Shown: piece by piece, positions 25,600-36,989 of the stretch
Layout: each line of letters starts with the position of its first letter
Numbering within the stretch: position 1 is the first letter of the stretch
DNA from: Lotus japonicus
Taxonomy: Eukaryota; Streptophyta; Magnoliopsida; Fabales; Fabaceae
DNA: 64,000 bases
Direction: 5' to 3'
Assembly: GCF_012489685.1 (NCBI RefSeq)
Contig: NC_080045.1
Coordinates: 15,108,901-15,172,900, forward strand
Translations under genes and position numbers: made by a program
Notes under the pieces: generated by a model
What the model was told of the DNA's origin: nothing
The model's database searches: none
Seen by the model: only the letters and a program-made list of their open reading frames with translations

Positions 25600-28244
25600 T
25601 CATTGTTTATCTTTTTCTCCTGTTTCTTCTTCTTCCTCTTCTTCTTCTTCTTTAGTCGCCGTCCAGAGGTGTTGATCAATCAGGGGAGGATCGTCAGGAC
25701 CAACCAGCCCTTCGGCGGTTATATCTTTCATCACTCCCAGGGCGCTGAAATCAAAGTTTGGGTACAAATGTTGGGCCTGATCTTTGGCAAGGTAGAAGCC
25801 GCGCTCACGATTGTCAAGGGCAATGTCAGCAGCTTGTTCCCTCGCCTCAGTGGCTTTGGCTTTCTCCGTCGCCAGCTCGTCCTCTAGCCCCTTGATCTTT
25901 GCCAGTTGGGAGGCAATCTCAGCATCTTTCGCGGCGAGGGCCTCGGCATGAGTTTCAGTCGCCTTCTTGATCTCCTCGGACGTAGCCTGCATCACCGCCT
26001 CCATGTCAGACTTCGCCAAGGCCAAAGACTCCGCAGACTTTTTCTCTTGCTCCGCCAACGCCTTCTTCACTAACTCCAGCTCAGCGCGCAATGTGGCGAG
26101 CTCTGACTCCTTCGCAACCAACGCCTCGTCTCTGGCGATCAAGTCCTTCTCAACTTGCTCTTTTTCCTTTTTGCAAGTTTGAAGGCTTGCGTCAAGACCA
26201 TCCGCTTCCTCCTTCATCAGCGCCAGCTGATCCTCCAGTTCGCCGATTTTAATTCCCGCAGTGCCAATCATCTTGTCGGCATAGACCTTGTCTTTTCCTG
26301 CCTGCGTTGCCAGTTTGTCGAAGCGCTTTTCCCAAGCAGCGGCGGCTTCTTGATGCTTAGCACTCTCGGCCTTCAACCGCTCAGCTTCGATGGTGGCGGC
26401 GTTGAACTTTTCAAACGCGTGGGCGAAGATGCACCCAGCGCGTAGGAGGCAAGCGAGAGTTTCCTCCTTGGTTTCAATAATACCTCGGCTCAAAACCTCT
26501 CTCTCTATGACTTCGCGGTTGAGGCCGGTAAGCAAGAATTCTGAAGGTTCAATGGCGTTAGGAAGCATGTTGAAGTAGCTGGAGGAACCGCTCTCTTGAC
26601 CAGGAGCTTGCTCAATCTGGGTTGCGGCGACATTAGAAGGTCCCTCTTCACGGCGAGGTGGGGAAGGCGCAGAGCGCTCATCATCTATTGGGGGCGGGCT
26701 AGGAGGTGCGTCCTGGCGAGGGGGAGACTGGGGAGTTTCATTTTCTTTCCTTTTCTCCCCGGCAGGAGCATCAGAAGACGTGGCGGCTGTCGTGGCGTTG
26801 ACGGTGACAGGTTTCTCAGCAGCTGAAGGTTGGGAGATGTTGGCGGTTGAGTCAGCGGTTGGCGACGGATCAGCAGAGGTAGTTGTAACACCAGCAGAGG
26901 TAGTTGTGGTATCGGTGGAGGCAGCGGTGGCACCTACAGCAGTGGACTTGGTGGCGGCTGCAGAGGCCACGTCCGCGGTGGCAGATTTGGGGGCCGGGAC
27001 AGTGGTTGTCTCGGTAGCCGCGGCGGCGGAGGCTTTAGCAACACTTTTACCCTTAGACGCAGCGGCGGTGGTGGGTTGAGCGCCGGGTTGGAGGTGCCGG
27101 CGACGGAGGAGGCTTTGACCAATTTTCTCCTTTTGGGAGCGTTGGCGCCCTCACCTTGGACCTCGACACCGCCCCGCTTTTTCACGTCGCCCTCAGTGTT
27201 GAACTTTGGGGAAAAGCGGGCCATTTTTCTCTCACGAGCCTTCAGGAGCTCGGCGTTTGTGAAATTCATATCTTCTGCAGCGATAAAAAAAAATCAGTGA
27301 CATCATAGGAGACGAGAAAGCAAATGTTGACAATAAAAAGTAAGCTATGGAAAACCTAAGTATTTGGGAGTTCTTGAGAGGTCAGCGCCCTCAAGGACTG
27401 TTGTGCAGTCAAGGATGGGAAGTGGGGCAAGAAGATTAAGAAAGGCTTTGTCGTTGGCGGACAAAGACTCTTCTGAAGGATCGGTGATCCCATTGGGCTT
27501 CTCCGTCCAGTAAAGAGGGAAAAGGGCGGTCCCGTCCCTAAGGGTGAATGCTTCTGGGTAGGCAGGGTGAACCGCCACACGAAAGTACTTCCGCGCGAAG
27601 GAGGACTTCGCGTTACTTTTGTGGGGATGCAAGCACTTCCGGCCGGCTCGGGCCTTCAAGGAGATCCATCCTTTGTTTTTGATGGACTTGGGGTCAACAT
27701 CGTAGAGGTAGAAGAAACTGGTGGGAGAGGGGGCGATGCCAACAGCGGCGCATAAAATTTCAAAGCACCGAATGAAGGCCCAGGCGTTGGGGTGGAGTTG
27801 GCAGGGAGCCGCGTTGATGTCGCGGAGGACGGTTTGGACAAAGGGCGAGAAGGGAAGCCTGATTCCAAGCTCGCTAAACATGTATTCGTACGCAAAGAAA
27901 AAGTGGGATCTCTTTACGTCGGCGTCTGGCTTATGAAACCAGGGGCGATCCCCGGGACTACAAATCCAGATCCGGAGTTTGGCGTTAAACTCATCATCAT
28001 AGGACAAACCACCCAGGGAGTCCACGAATTGCACGATGAGATCGCTATTTTGGAAGATGGAAGGTTGGTCTATAGCCTCGTGTTTGGGGGCTACTTGGAC
28101 TAGAAGGGGCAGAGTGGCGTAGGTTTTTAGTCGGAAAGCAGGGACCTCCGGAACCTCTAAACGGAGGCCGCCGGCGGCAGTGGAATCAGGGTCACTTTCG
28201 GAGGAGGAAGAGGAGTGATTAGAGGAGGTAGGGTTTGAAGCCAT
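25600..28244 (-). CDS. Spliced antisense gene of Tat element (putative gypsy-type domain plus coiled coil)
   Basis: The minus strand holds a two-exon gene convergent to gag-pol. Exon 1 (28244-27356) starts MASNPTSSNHSSSS and contains a folded domain of the 'putative gypsy type transposon' (Transposase_28) kind found in plant annotations (KTYATLPLLVQ, WICSPGDRPWFHKP, FAYEYMFSELGIRLPFSPFV). Exon 2 (27274-25600) has a basic patch (KRRK), an Ala/Thr/Pro-rich linker, a long coiled coil (about 26450-25860) and an acidic tail with a run of Glu. Splicing at the intron keeps the frame (Leu-Glu-Asp-Met-Asn). Total exon length is 2564 nt, one short of 855 codons, and the open frame switches near 27085, which fits a single 1 nt deletion. 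Antisense ORFs are known from several Tat-lineage elements; their function is unknown. The frame is open upstream to about 28661, but that part looks like untranslated leader. Confidence 0.78.
27275..27355 (-). other. 81 bp intron of antisense gene
   Basis: On the minus strand the donor is AAATACTTAG|GTTTTCC and the acceptor is TTTATCGCTGCAG|AAGATATG, with a T-rich tract before the acceptor. Removing 81 bp joins two open frames in phase. The first exon's domain ends exactly here (RTPKYL). Confidence 0.75.
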
Positions 28245-28459
28245 TTTTAGAAGACAGAGAAATGAAAGAAAGGAAAAGATGAGTATGTGTATGATGCAAA
28301 GATAAAGACAGTAGAACTCACCGGGGTGGGAGGTGAAGAGTGGGTAGCGGAGAGGGTGGTAAGTGACGGCTCCGGAACGGAAGTGGGCAGAGGGGGTTTG
28401 GTAAGCGATTAAGGAAGTAAAGAGAGGTCGCGGAAAGGGATGTTCGTGGGGAAGAAGGG

Positions 28460-28467
28460 TTTTTATA
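28460..28467 (-). promoter_or_regulatory. Putative antisense-gene TATA box
   Basis: On the minus strand CACCTATAAAAACCC lies about 220 bp upstream of the antisense ATG, with a CT-rich, leader-like stretch after it. A possible 5' leader intron donor (CCCGGTGAGTT, around 28320) lies between. The antisense gene would thus have a promoter of its own inside the element. Confidence 0.5.
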
Positions 28468-28819
28468 GGTGAAGGGGGGAAGCTGGAAGGGTGACGCGTG
28501 TTGGACGCGTGTGGAAGGTTGGAAGTCATGATGGTTTTGGGAAGGTGGGTCGCGTGCAAGGGGGAGTTACTGCGCACGATGGGACAGTTATGAAAAGTGG
28601 AGTGACGGTTCCGGAGAAAGAGGGAAATCGATGTAACTGACACATCACGTGGGGCAGTCACGTGGGGCAGTTAGGGATTTGAAAGGGTTTTCAAGGGAAA
28701 GCGCGAAAGGCCTCGCCACTGTAAAAACCAAACACCATCACCTGTTACTCTTCCCGCCGGCGAACGATCATACACCTGTTCCAACTAATCGCCAATACGA
28801 AGTGAACGCTCTCGCCGCG

Positions 28820-28922
28820 TGCGGACTTGTGGACTTGCCGGCTCGGCTGCTCGTCAAGTCAGTGCATGTGGACTTGTGGACTTGTGGACTTGCCGGCTCG
28901 GGTTGCTCGCCAAGTCAGTGGA
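28820..28922. repeat. Short tandem subrepeats in 3' region of Tat element
   Basis: A ~50 bp unit is repeated twice. It contains GGACTTGTGGACTTGCCGG followed by GCTCG...CTCG(T/C)CAAGTCAGTG, and the second copy has an extra GGACTTGT. Variable tandem repeats upstream of the 3' LTR are a recognised trait of Tat/Ogre-type elements. The same GTGGACT core occurs again at the 3' LTR boundary (29091-29105). Confidence 0.7.
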
Positions 28923-29099
28923 CGGGGTGGCTAAAGATGTTAGTTTCCTTTTGCTCACGCCATGTTGGCGATATAGTTTACCACACTTTTCTCAAGTCAT
29001 GTTGACAGCTTAGATCCCAGTGTACAATAGGACACATGTAAAGGCACTTAAAAGACACACTTAGCTCTCATACTTCGAGCTCGGTGTCTTGTGGACTAG

Positions 29100-29382
29100 T
29101 GGACTGGGCGAGCCCCTAGAGGGGCAACGCCCAGCATGTAGCCCGTCCTGTAGCGGGACCCTGGCCTTAAAGTTGGGCCTTGATCCTGGAGGCCCAATTG
29201 GCCCAATAGGTAGTACCCAAGCTCTATAAATAGGAGGTAGATACCAATTGTAAGGGACTTTTGGCTCATTTGGGAAAATCATGCATGAAATTCAGCATTC
29301 TCTCTCTCATTCTCATTCTCTCTCAGCACAATCTCTCTACCTCTAGGTACTATACCTCTCTTCAATATTCATTCCAAGAACA
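29100..29382 (+). repeat. 3' LTR of Tat element
   Basis: 283 bp, differing from the 5' LTR at three positions: CAGC instead of CAGT, AAGG instead of AAGA, AATA instead of AATG in the corresponding contexts. It is followed by the target duplication GTATC. Confidence 0.95.
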
Positions 29383-30510
29383 GTATCTTCATCATCTAAT
29401 CAAACTCACAATCAGAATCTGAATCTTCATCATTGACAACAACCTCACTTGCCTCTCCTTTTCCTTTATCTACTGCAGCAACACTTTCCTTTCGTTTTCC
29501 TTTATCTGTCCCGTTCTTCTTGTCATTCACAACCTCCTTCTCTTGCACAACAGAAACATTTTCCACCTCAAATCCAGCCTCGTTGTCATTCACAACTTCA
29601 ACCTCCTTCTCTTGCACAACTTCTACATCCTTCTCTTGCACAACTTCAACCTTCTTCTCTAGCAAAACCCCAGCATCCTTGTCTTGCACAACCTCAGACT
29701 CCTTCTCTAGCACAACTTAAGTGTCCTTTGCAATCACAACCTCAGAACTTGGCCCAGCATCCTCCACAGTCTCACGAGTAATTTCAAAACATGCATCAGG
29801 GTCTTCATCTCTCTCAGGACTCTTGTAAGAAATTAGAGGAATATGGGGAACAATATCATGCTCCTCCACTATTTTCTCAACAAATACATCAACTTCACTT
29901 TGACCTTTCACATCTTTAGCCAATAGTCAAATATCTGCATCATTGGTAAAGAGGACTTATGCCAGCAGAGCCATCACTTTTAATATGCCTATAGAAAAAG
30001 CATTTGTAGCTGGCATATCCTAAGATTTCTACCATCTTACCCACTTCAATGGAAGAAATCCCATCCATGTCCAATTGATCAAAGGCTTGGGAACTGCCAG
30101 TTGCATATGACATAGTTGGTCAAGTTTCATTGGACCCCCATGATGCACGTTCAAGGTTACCACATGAGGAACAATCGGCCTGAAAACAAACAATACAATA
30201 GAATGCACTTTTAATGAGAATCCCGTGGATCACAATGCACATACCGGATAAGCTTTAAATTAAATAACATATCAAACAAAGATATCAATTTAATAACATA
30301 CCAAAAAGCATTCGAATCCTTCAACAACCATGATTTAGTAGATAGAGACATAATGAGATGAATATAGTATATAACTTGCAACAAAGTTTGAGGGCCAAGA
30401 GTCTCCATTGAACCCAAAGTTAAAGTTTGCAGAGCTTTTCTCTAGGACCACCTTCTCTTTTACTTTTCTTCTTGTGGTCCCTTCGGACTTGCCTTGGAGG
30501 GGTCTTCTAG
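29383..30510 (-). pseudogene. Spacer S4, right piece: dead MURA N-terminal fragment
   Basis: This continues the spacer split by the Tat element. Together with 18899-18971 and minus one target duplication it measures 1196 bp, the standard length. The linker and the DVKGQSEVDVFVEKIVEE block are at 29396-29713 and 29717-29923. It carries the same stops as the other spacers. Confidence 0.82.
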
Positions 30511-31699
30511 GTCGCACCATTTTTTTTTTTGAATCTTTTGCCATTTCTGTCGCTCCAGACCTTTGTTGTTCACAATCGGGCTTCTCTCCACCGTCGACCT
30601 TGTAGTCCACAGTGACCTTCTTCTCCACAGTCACTTCCTCTTCTTTTGGTTGTTGTCGTTGATAATATTTTCAGTAGGATTGTGCACTTTTGGACCTAGG
30701 GTTACTATTTGGGGGTGGATTAAGGATCATATTGGGTCACGTGATGTTTTCCCTCCCAGTAACCTTTCTCTCTCCTACTTTTCATGCTAGGTCAGTTAAA
30801 AAAAAATTCAACTCAGACAAAAACTTTAAATTTTGGACAATCTGGTGAGGAACCAAAACTGTTAGCGGAGACTAACGTGGGTTGGGGAATGCTATTTTTA
30901 AACTTTAACGACCTCGTTTGAACTTTTTTCAAACCTGGGAGACAAAAAACGCTAATAATCCAAATTTTATTTATGAAACTTAATATATTAATAATTAAAA
31001 TAAAAATAATTTCAACTATTTTTAATATTTGCGAATTATTTTATGTATTATGTTTTAAATTTAGTGATTATTTAATTTAATATTTGAAATATTTTAAAAA
31101 GTTAATTTAAGTAAAAAAATATTATTTCAAAAAGATGTTAATAATTTTGTGAAACTAAAAATTTTGTTTAGTTAATTGGATTAGGAAAAACTGTGTTACA
31201 AATATTCAAATTTTAACTAATAAAAATTAATAAATAGGTGTGATGTCAAAAAAAATGAGATATTAATTTTTGTTTTGGAGGAAAATGGAATGATATAGGG
31301 GTGCCACGGGGCATAAACTTCTAGAAATGAACCTTCTTTTAGTATATAGATAATATAATATAATATAGATTGTAGAACAATTAACCGTCCAAGTTCAATG
31401 TATCTATTACTAGGGTTTTGAGCTCAGCCACTGTATAATGGAGAGCCTACAATGTATAGTTCATGTTTCACTTTGCTACCTAGTGTTAGGGTTTATTCTA
31501 GACCACGCCTAAAAAAGTGGCATGTCGTATCAATTTCTTTTTTCTCTCTTATGGCATGATGAACCTAACGTAGTGGACACAACACGCACTCACGTCTGCA
31601 CCACACACAAAAACAACAATCACACAAACACACGCAAAAGTATAATGAGCGTATATTTTTTCGGTTAAACAAAAAGCGATGCATACCACATTTCTCCAA

Positions 31700-31740
<41 letters not shown>

Positions 31741-34551
31741 GTCTTCATCAGATGCCTTCAATTTCTCCATGAAAAATGCAACTCACACTGTCTTCGACCA
31801 TAAATTCCATGCTTTGCTCCATAACCAATTTATTATCCTTTAAACCTTCTCCTAGTTCTCAGTGAATCATGCATCCATCAAAGTCCCACATTGCACTTTA
31901 AAATAAAAAGAATTTGAATGAAATATGTGGTGTTTAATCCATTTTATTTTGCTGTGGAAATCGCAGGAGTTTCATGAAAAGCAGAATGGAGATCTTGGGC
32001 TCCTCATCGTGGAAGAAGACGCTTGATACAATTTTTATGTCAATTGTTTTTTCCTTTTTTTTGTTGTTGTTGGTTACATTGCTTTCTTTCCTTTAGTTTA
32101 AGATAATTTGATATGAATATATTTGATTTATATTTCGTTCTGATTTTGATTTTGTTTTGATCTGATTTGGTTGGTTCTTAATATTGGCATTTCTTATTAT
32201 ATCACGAAAAACATAAAAAATATTGAAAAAAATAACCTATTAAGCTCTAAATAATTTAATCTTATATTCTATATTGAACAAAATTTTGTTCTTAAAATTG
32301 AGTCAGGCTAGATATGATTGAGTTTAATTTGGTCGTAAACTTTCCAAATTGTCAATTCCTTTTGGGAAACTTCATTTGAATCACTTAAATTGATAGGTTA
32401 CTTTTGTCTATAAACATAAATATTCTTTAGAAGTGATCCATGTCCTTCGTTATTATATTGAAGATGCGAACCAATTCTCTCCCATTGTGAAAATCAAATG
32501 GTTTTGGACATATTATTATGCAGTTCCACAAAGGATTATAATCACAGTAGAAGAGAATTGATTCGCATCTTCAATTTAATAACGAAGCATATGGATCATT
32601 TCTTAAGAATATTTATATTTATAGAGAAAAGTAACCTATCAATTTAAGTGATTCAATTGAAGTTCCTAAAAGGGACTGACACCTGGAAAAGTTTAAGAAC
32701 AAATTACACTCCATCATATATATCATGACTCAATTTTAAGAGCAAAATTTTGTTCAATATATAATATAATATAAAACAATTTAGAACTTAATAAATAATT
32801 TTTTTCAATATTTTTTTTATGTTTTTCATGATATAATAAGAAATGCCAATATTAAGACCAAACCAAATCGCATCAAAACCAAATCAAAATCAAAATTAAA
32901 TATAAATCAAATATAATCATATTAAATTATCTTAAACTAAAGGAAATAAAACAATGTAACCAACTAAAAAATAAAAAGCAAAAAACTACTGACCTAGAAA
33001 TTGTATCGAGCGTCTTCTTCCCCGATGGGGAGCCCAAGATCTCCGTACTGCTTTTCTTGAAACTCATGCGATGTCCACGACAAAATAAAAATTGATAAAA
33101 CACCACATATTTCATTCAAATTTTTTTATTTATAAAGTGCAATGTGGGACTTTGATGGGTGCATGGTTCATGGAGAACTAGGAGAAGGTTTAAAGCATAT
33201 TAAAATGGTTATGGATAAAAGCTTGAAATTTATGGGTAAAGACAGTGTGTGTTGCATTTTTAATGGATGAATTGAAGTGATATGATGAAGAGCGAGAGAA
33301 ATCTTGGAGAAATCTGTTATGCATCGCTTTCTTTTTAACCGATAATATATACGCTCATTTGTGATTGTTGTTTTTGTGTGTGGTGCAGACGCGAGTGGGT
33401 GTTGTGTCCACTGCGTCACGTGCATCATGCCATAAGGGAGAAAAAAGTAATTGATACAACATGCCAGTTTTTTAGGGGTGGTCTAGAATAAAGCCCAACA
33501 CTAGGTAGCAGAGTGAAACATGAATTATACATTGTAGGCTCTCCATTATATAGTGTTTGAGCTCAAAACCCTAGTAATAGATTCATTGAACTTGGACGGT
33601 TTACTGTTTTAGAATCTATATTATATTATATATTATCTATATACTATAAAAGAAGGTTTCTTTCTAGAAGTTTATGTCACATGGCACCCCTATATCATTT
33701 CATTTTCCTCCAAAAAAAAAACTAACATCTCATTTTTTTTGACATCACGCCTATTTACTAATATTTATTAATTACACTTGCAATTTTTGTAACACGGTTT
33801 TTTCGAAACCAATTTACTAAACAAAATTTTCTGTTTCACAAAATTATTAACATCTTTTTGAAATAATTTAATTTTTTTTACTGAAACTATTTATTAACCA
33901 TATTTCAAATATTATGAGAAAATAATCACAGAATTGAAAATATGATACATAAAAAAATTCGCAAATTCAAAAATATTAAAAATGATTGAATTTTTTTATT
34001 TTAATTGTTAATATATTAAGTGCTTATAAATAAAATTTGGGTTATTGGCATATTTGGGCTCCCAAGTTTGAAAAAAGCGCAAATGAGGTCGTTAAAGTTT
34101 TAAATAGCATTCCGCTACCCCACGTTAGTCTCTGTTAATAGTTTTGGTCCCTCATCAGATTTCCGTCCAAAATTTAACGTTTTTATCTGAGTTAGCTTTT
34201 TTTTGAATTGACCTAGCATGAAGTGTAGGAGAGAAAAATGTTACTGGGAGGGGAAAAAATCACGTGCCCCTCACGTGACCCAATCTGAACCTTAATCCAC
34301 CCCCAAATAGTAACCCTAGGTCCAAAATTGCACAAACCTACTTAAAATGTTATCATCATCGACGACCAAACGAAGAGGAAGGGACTGTGGAGAAGAAGGT
34401 CGAAAGTGGAGAGGAAGTGCAACGAAAAAGCGACTGTGGAGAAGACGATCACTGTGGACTAGAAGGTCGACGGTGGAGAGAAGCTCGATTGTGAACAACG
34501 AAGGTTTGGAGGGACAGAAATGAAAAAAGATTCAAAGAAAAATGGTGCGAC
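30511..34551. repeat. Giant palindrome P4
   Basis: This is a complete 4041 bp inverted repeat centred near 32525. Left-arm variants (GGATCATATTGGG, TTAGCGGAGACTAAC, CTTCGACCATAAATTCC) match P3 and P6, so it belongs to the second subfamily. (CT)n lies at about 31703-31736 in the left arm only. Confidence 0.88.
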
Positions 34552-35748
34552 TCAGAAAGCACAAATAACCAACCTAATCTTCTTCATAGTCACTATCATC
34601 CATTAAAACATCAGTGGCTGTATCTTCATCATCTAATCAAACTCACAATCAGAATCTGAATCTTCATCATTGACAACAACCTCACTTGCCATTCCTTTTC
34701 CTTTATCTACTGCAGCAACACTTTCCTTTCGTTTTCCTTTATCTGTCCCCTTCTTCTTGTCATTCACAACCTCCTTCTCTTGCACAACAGAAACATTCTC
34801 CACCTCAAATCCAGCCTCGTTGTCATTCACAACTTCAACCTCCTTCTCTTGCACTACTTCAACATCCTTCTCTTGCACAACTTCAACCTTTTTCTCTAGC
34901 AAAACCCCAGCATCCTTGTCTTGCACAACCTCAGACTCCTTCTCTAGCACAACTTAAGTGTCTTTTGCAATCACAACCTCAGAACTTGGCCCAGCATCCT
35001 CCGCAGTCTCACGAGTAATTTCAAAACATGCATCAGGGTCTTCATCTCTCTCTGGACTGTTGTAAGAAATTAGAGGAATATGGGGAACAATATCATGCTC
35101 CTCCACTATTTTCTCAACAAATACATCAACTTCACTTTGACCTTTCACATCTTTAGCCAATAGTCAAATATCTGCATCATTGGTAAAGAGGACTTATGCC
35201 AGCAGAGCCATCACTTTTAATATGCCTATAGAAAAAGCATTTGTAGCTGGCATATCCTAAGCTTTCTACCATCTTACCCACTTCAATGGAAGAAATCCCA
35301 TCCATGTCCAATTGATCAAAGGCTTGGGAACTGCCAGTTGCATATGACATAGTTGGTCAAGTGTCATTGGACCCCCATGATGCACGTTCAAGGTTACCAC
35401 ATGAGGAACAGTCTGCCTGAAAACAGACAATACAATAGAATGCACTTTTAATGAGAACCTTGTAGATCACAATGCACATACCGGATAAGGCTTCAAATTA
35501 AATAACATACCAAACAAAGATATCAATTAAATAACATACCAAAAAGCATTCGAATCCTTCAACAACCATGATTCAGTAGATAGAGACATAATGAGATGAA
35601 TATAATATATAACTTGCAACAAAGTTTGAGGGGCAAGAGTCTCCATTGAACCCAAAGTTAAAGTTTGCAGAGCTTTTTTCTAGGACCACCTTCTCTTTTA
35701 CTTTTCTTCTTGTGGTCCCTTCGGACTTGCCTTGGAGGGGTCTTCTTG
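34552..35748 (-). pseudogene. Spacer S5: dead MURA N-terminal fragment
   Basis: This 1197 bp copy shares with S2 the CCTCCGCAGTCTC and CTCTCTGGACT variants. The linker is at 34633-34950 and the 68-residue block at 34954-35160, where SYKSPERD has become SYNSPERD. The stops are the same as in the other copies. Confidence 0.8.
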
Positions 35749-36938
35749 GTCGCACCATTTTTTTTTGAATCTTTTGCCATTTCTGTCGCTCCAGACCTTT
35801 GTTGTTCACAATCGGGCTTCTCTCCACCGTCGACCTTGTAGTCCACAGTGACCTTCTTCTCCACAGTCACTTCCTCTTCTTTTGGTTGTCGTCGTTGATA
35901 ATATTTTCAGTAGGATTGTGCAATTTTGGACCTAGGGTTACTATTTGGGGGTGGATTAAGGTTCATATTGGGTCACGTGATGTTTTACCTCCCAGTAACC
36001 TTTCTCTCTCCTACTTTTCATGCTAGGTCAATTAAAAAAAGTCAACTCAGACAAAAACATTAAATATTGGACAATCTGGTGAGGGACCAAAACTGTTAAC
36101 GGAGACTAACGTGGGTAGGGGAATGCTATTTTTAAACTTTAACGACCTTGTTTGCACATTTTTCAAACTTGGGAGACAAAAAATGCTAATAATCCAAATT
36201 TTATTTATCAACACTTAATATATTAATAATTAAAATAAAAAAGAATTTCAACTATTTTTAATATTTGCGAATTATTTTATGTATTATGTTTTAAATTTTG
36301 TGATTATTTCATTTAATATTTGAAATATTTTAAAAAGTTAACTTAAGTAAAAAAATATTATTTCAAAAAGATGTTAATAATTTTGTGAAACTAAAAATTT
36401 TGTTTAGTTAATTGGATTAGGAAAAACTGTGTTACAAATATTGAAAGTTTAATTAATAAAAATTAATAAATGGGTGTGATGTCAAAAAAAATGAGATATT
36501 AATTTTTGTTTTGGAGGAAAATGGAATGATATAGGGGTGCCACGTGGCATAAACTTCTAGAAAGAAACCTTCTTTTAGTATATAGATAATAATATAATAT
36601 AATATAGATTGTAGAACAGTTAACCATCCAAGTTCAATGTATCTATTACTAGGGTTTTGAGCTCAACCACTATAAAATGGAGAGCCTACAATGTATAGTT
36701 CATGTTTCACTCTGCTACCTAGTGTTAGGGTTTATACTAGAACACGCCTAAAAAAGTGGCACATCGTATCAATTTCTTTTTTCTCTCTTATGGCATGATG
36801 AACCTAACGAAGTGGACACAACACGCACTCACGTCTGCACCACAGACAAAAACAACAATCACAAAAACACACGCAAAAGGAAAATGAGCGTATATTTTTT
36901 CGGTTAAACTGAAAGCAATGCATAACACATTTCTCCAA

Positions 36939-36989
<51 letters not shown>

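Larger units (their letters stand above)
18972..29382 (+). mobile_element. Intact Ty3-gypsy retrotransposon, Tat lineage (10,411 bp)
   Basis: Two 283 bp LTRs beginning TGGACTGGG and ending CCAAGAACA flank a full internal region, bordered by the 5 bp duplication GTATC (18967-18971 and 29383-29387). Removing the element and one duplication restores a 1196 bp spacer exactly. The LTRs differ at 3 of 283 sites, all transitions. At an assumed 1.3e-8 substitutions per site per year this gives about 0.4 million years. Lineage assignment rests on the second (archaeal-type) RNase H domain after the native one, the single gag-pol frame, the absence of a chromodomain and the antisense gene near the 3' end. 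No canonical polypurine tract is visible just before the 3' LTR. Confidence 0.95.

Noticed and set aside
25410..25887. Plus-strand frames 25410-25655 and 25579-25887 as extra genes of the Tat element.
   Set aside because: The first is low-complexity and ends in a Leu run; the second is the complement of the acidic tail and coiled coil of the antisense gene.
28245..28661. N-terminal extension of the antisense protein up to 28661.
   Set aside because: It covers the TATA-like box and probable leader, has low-complexity composition and begins with a non-ATG or weak context. The ATG at 28244 fits the domain start better.
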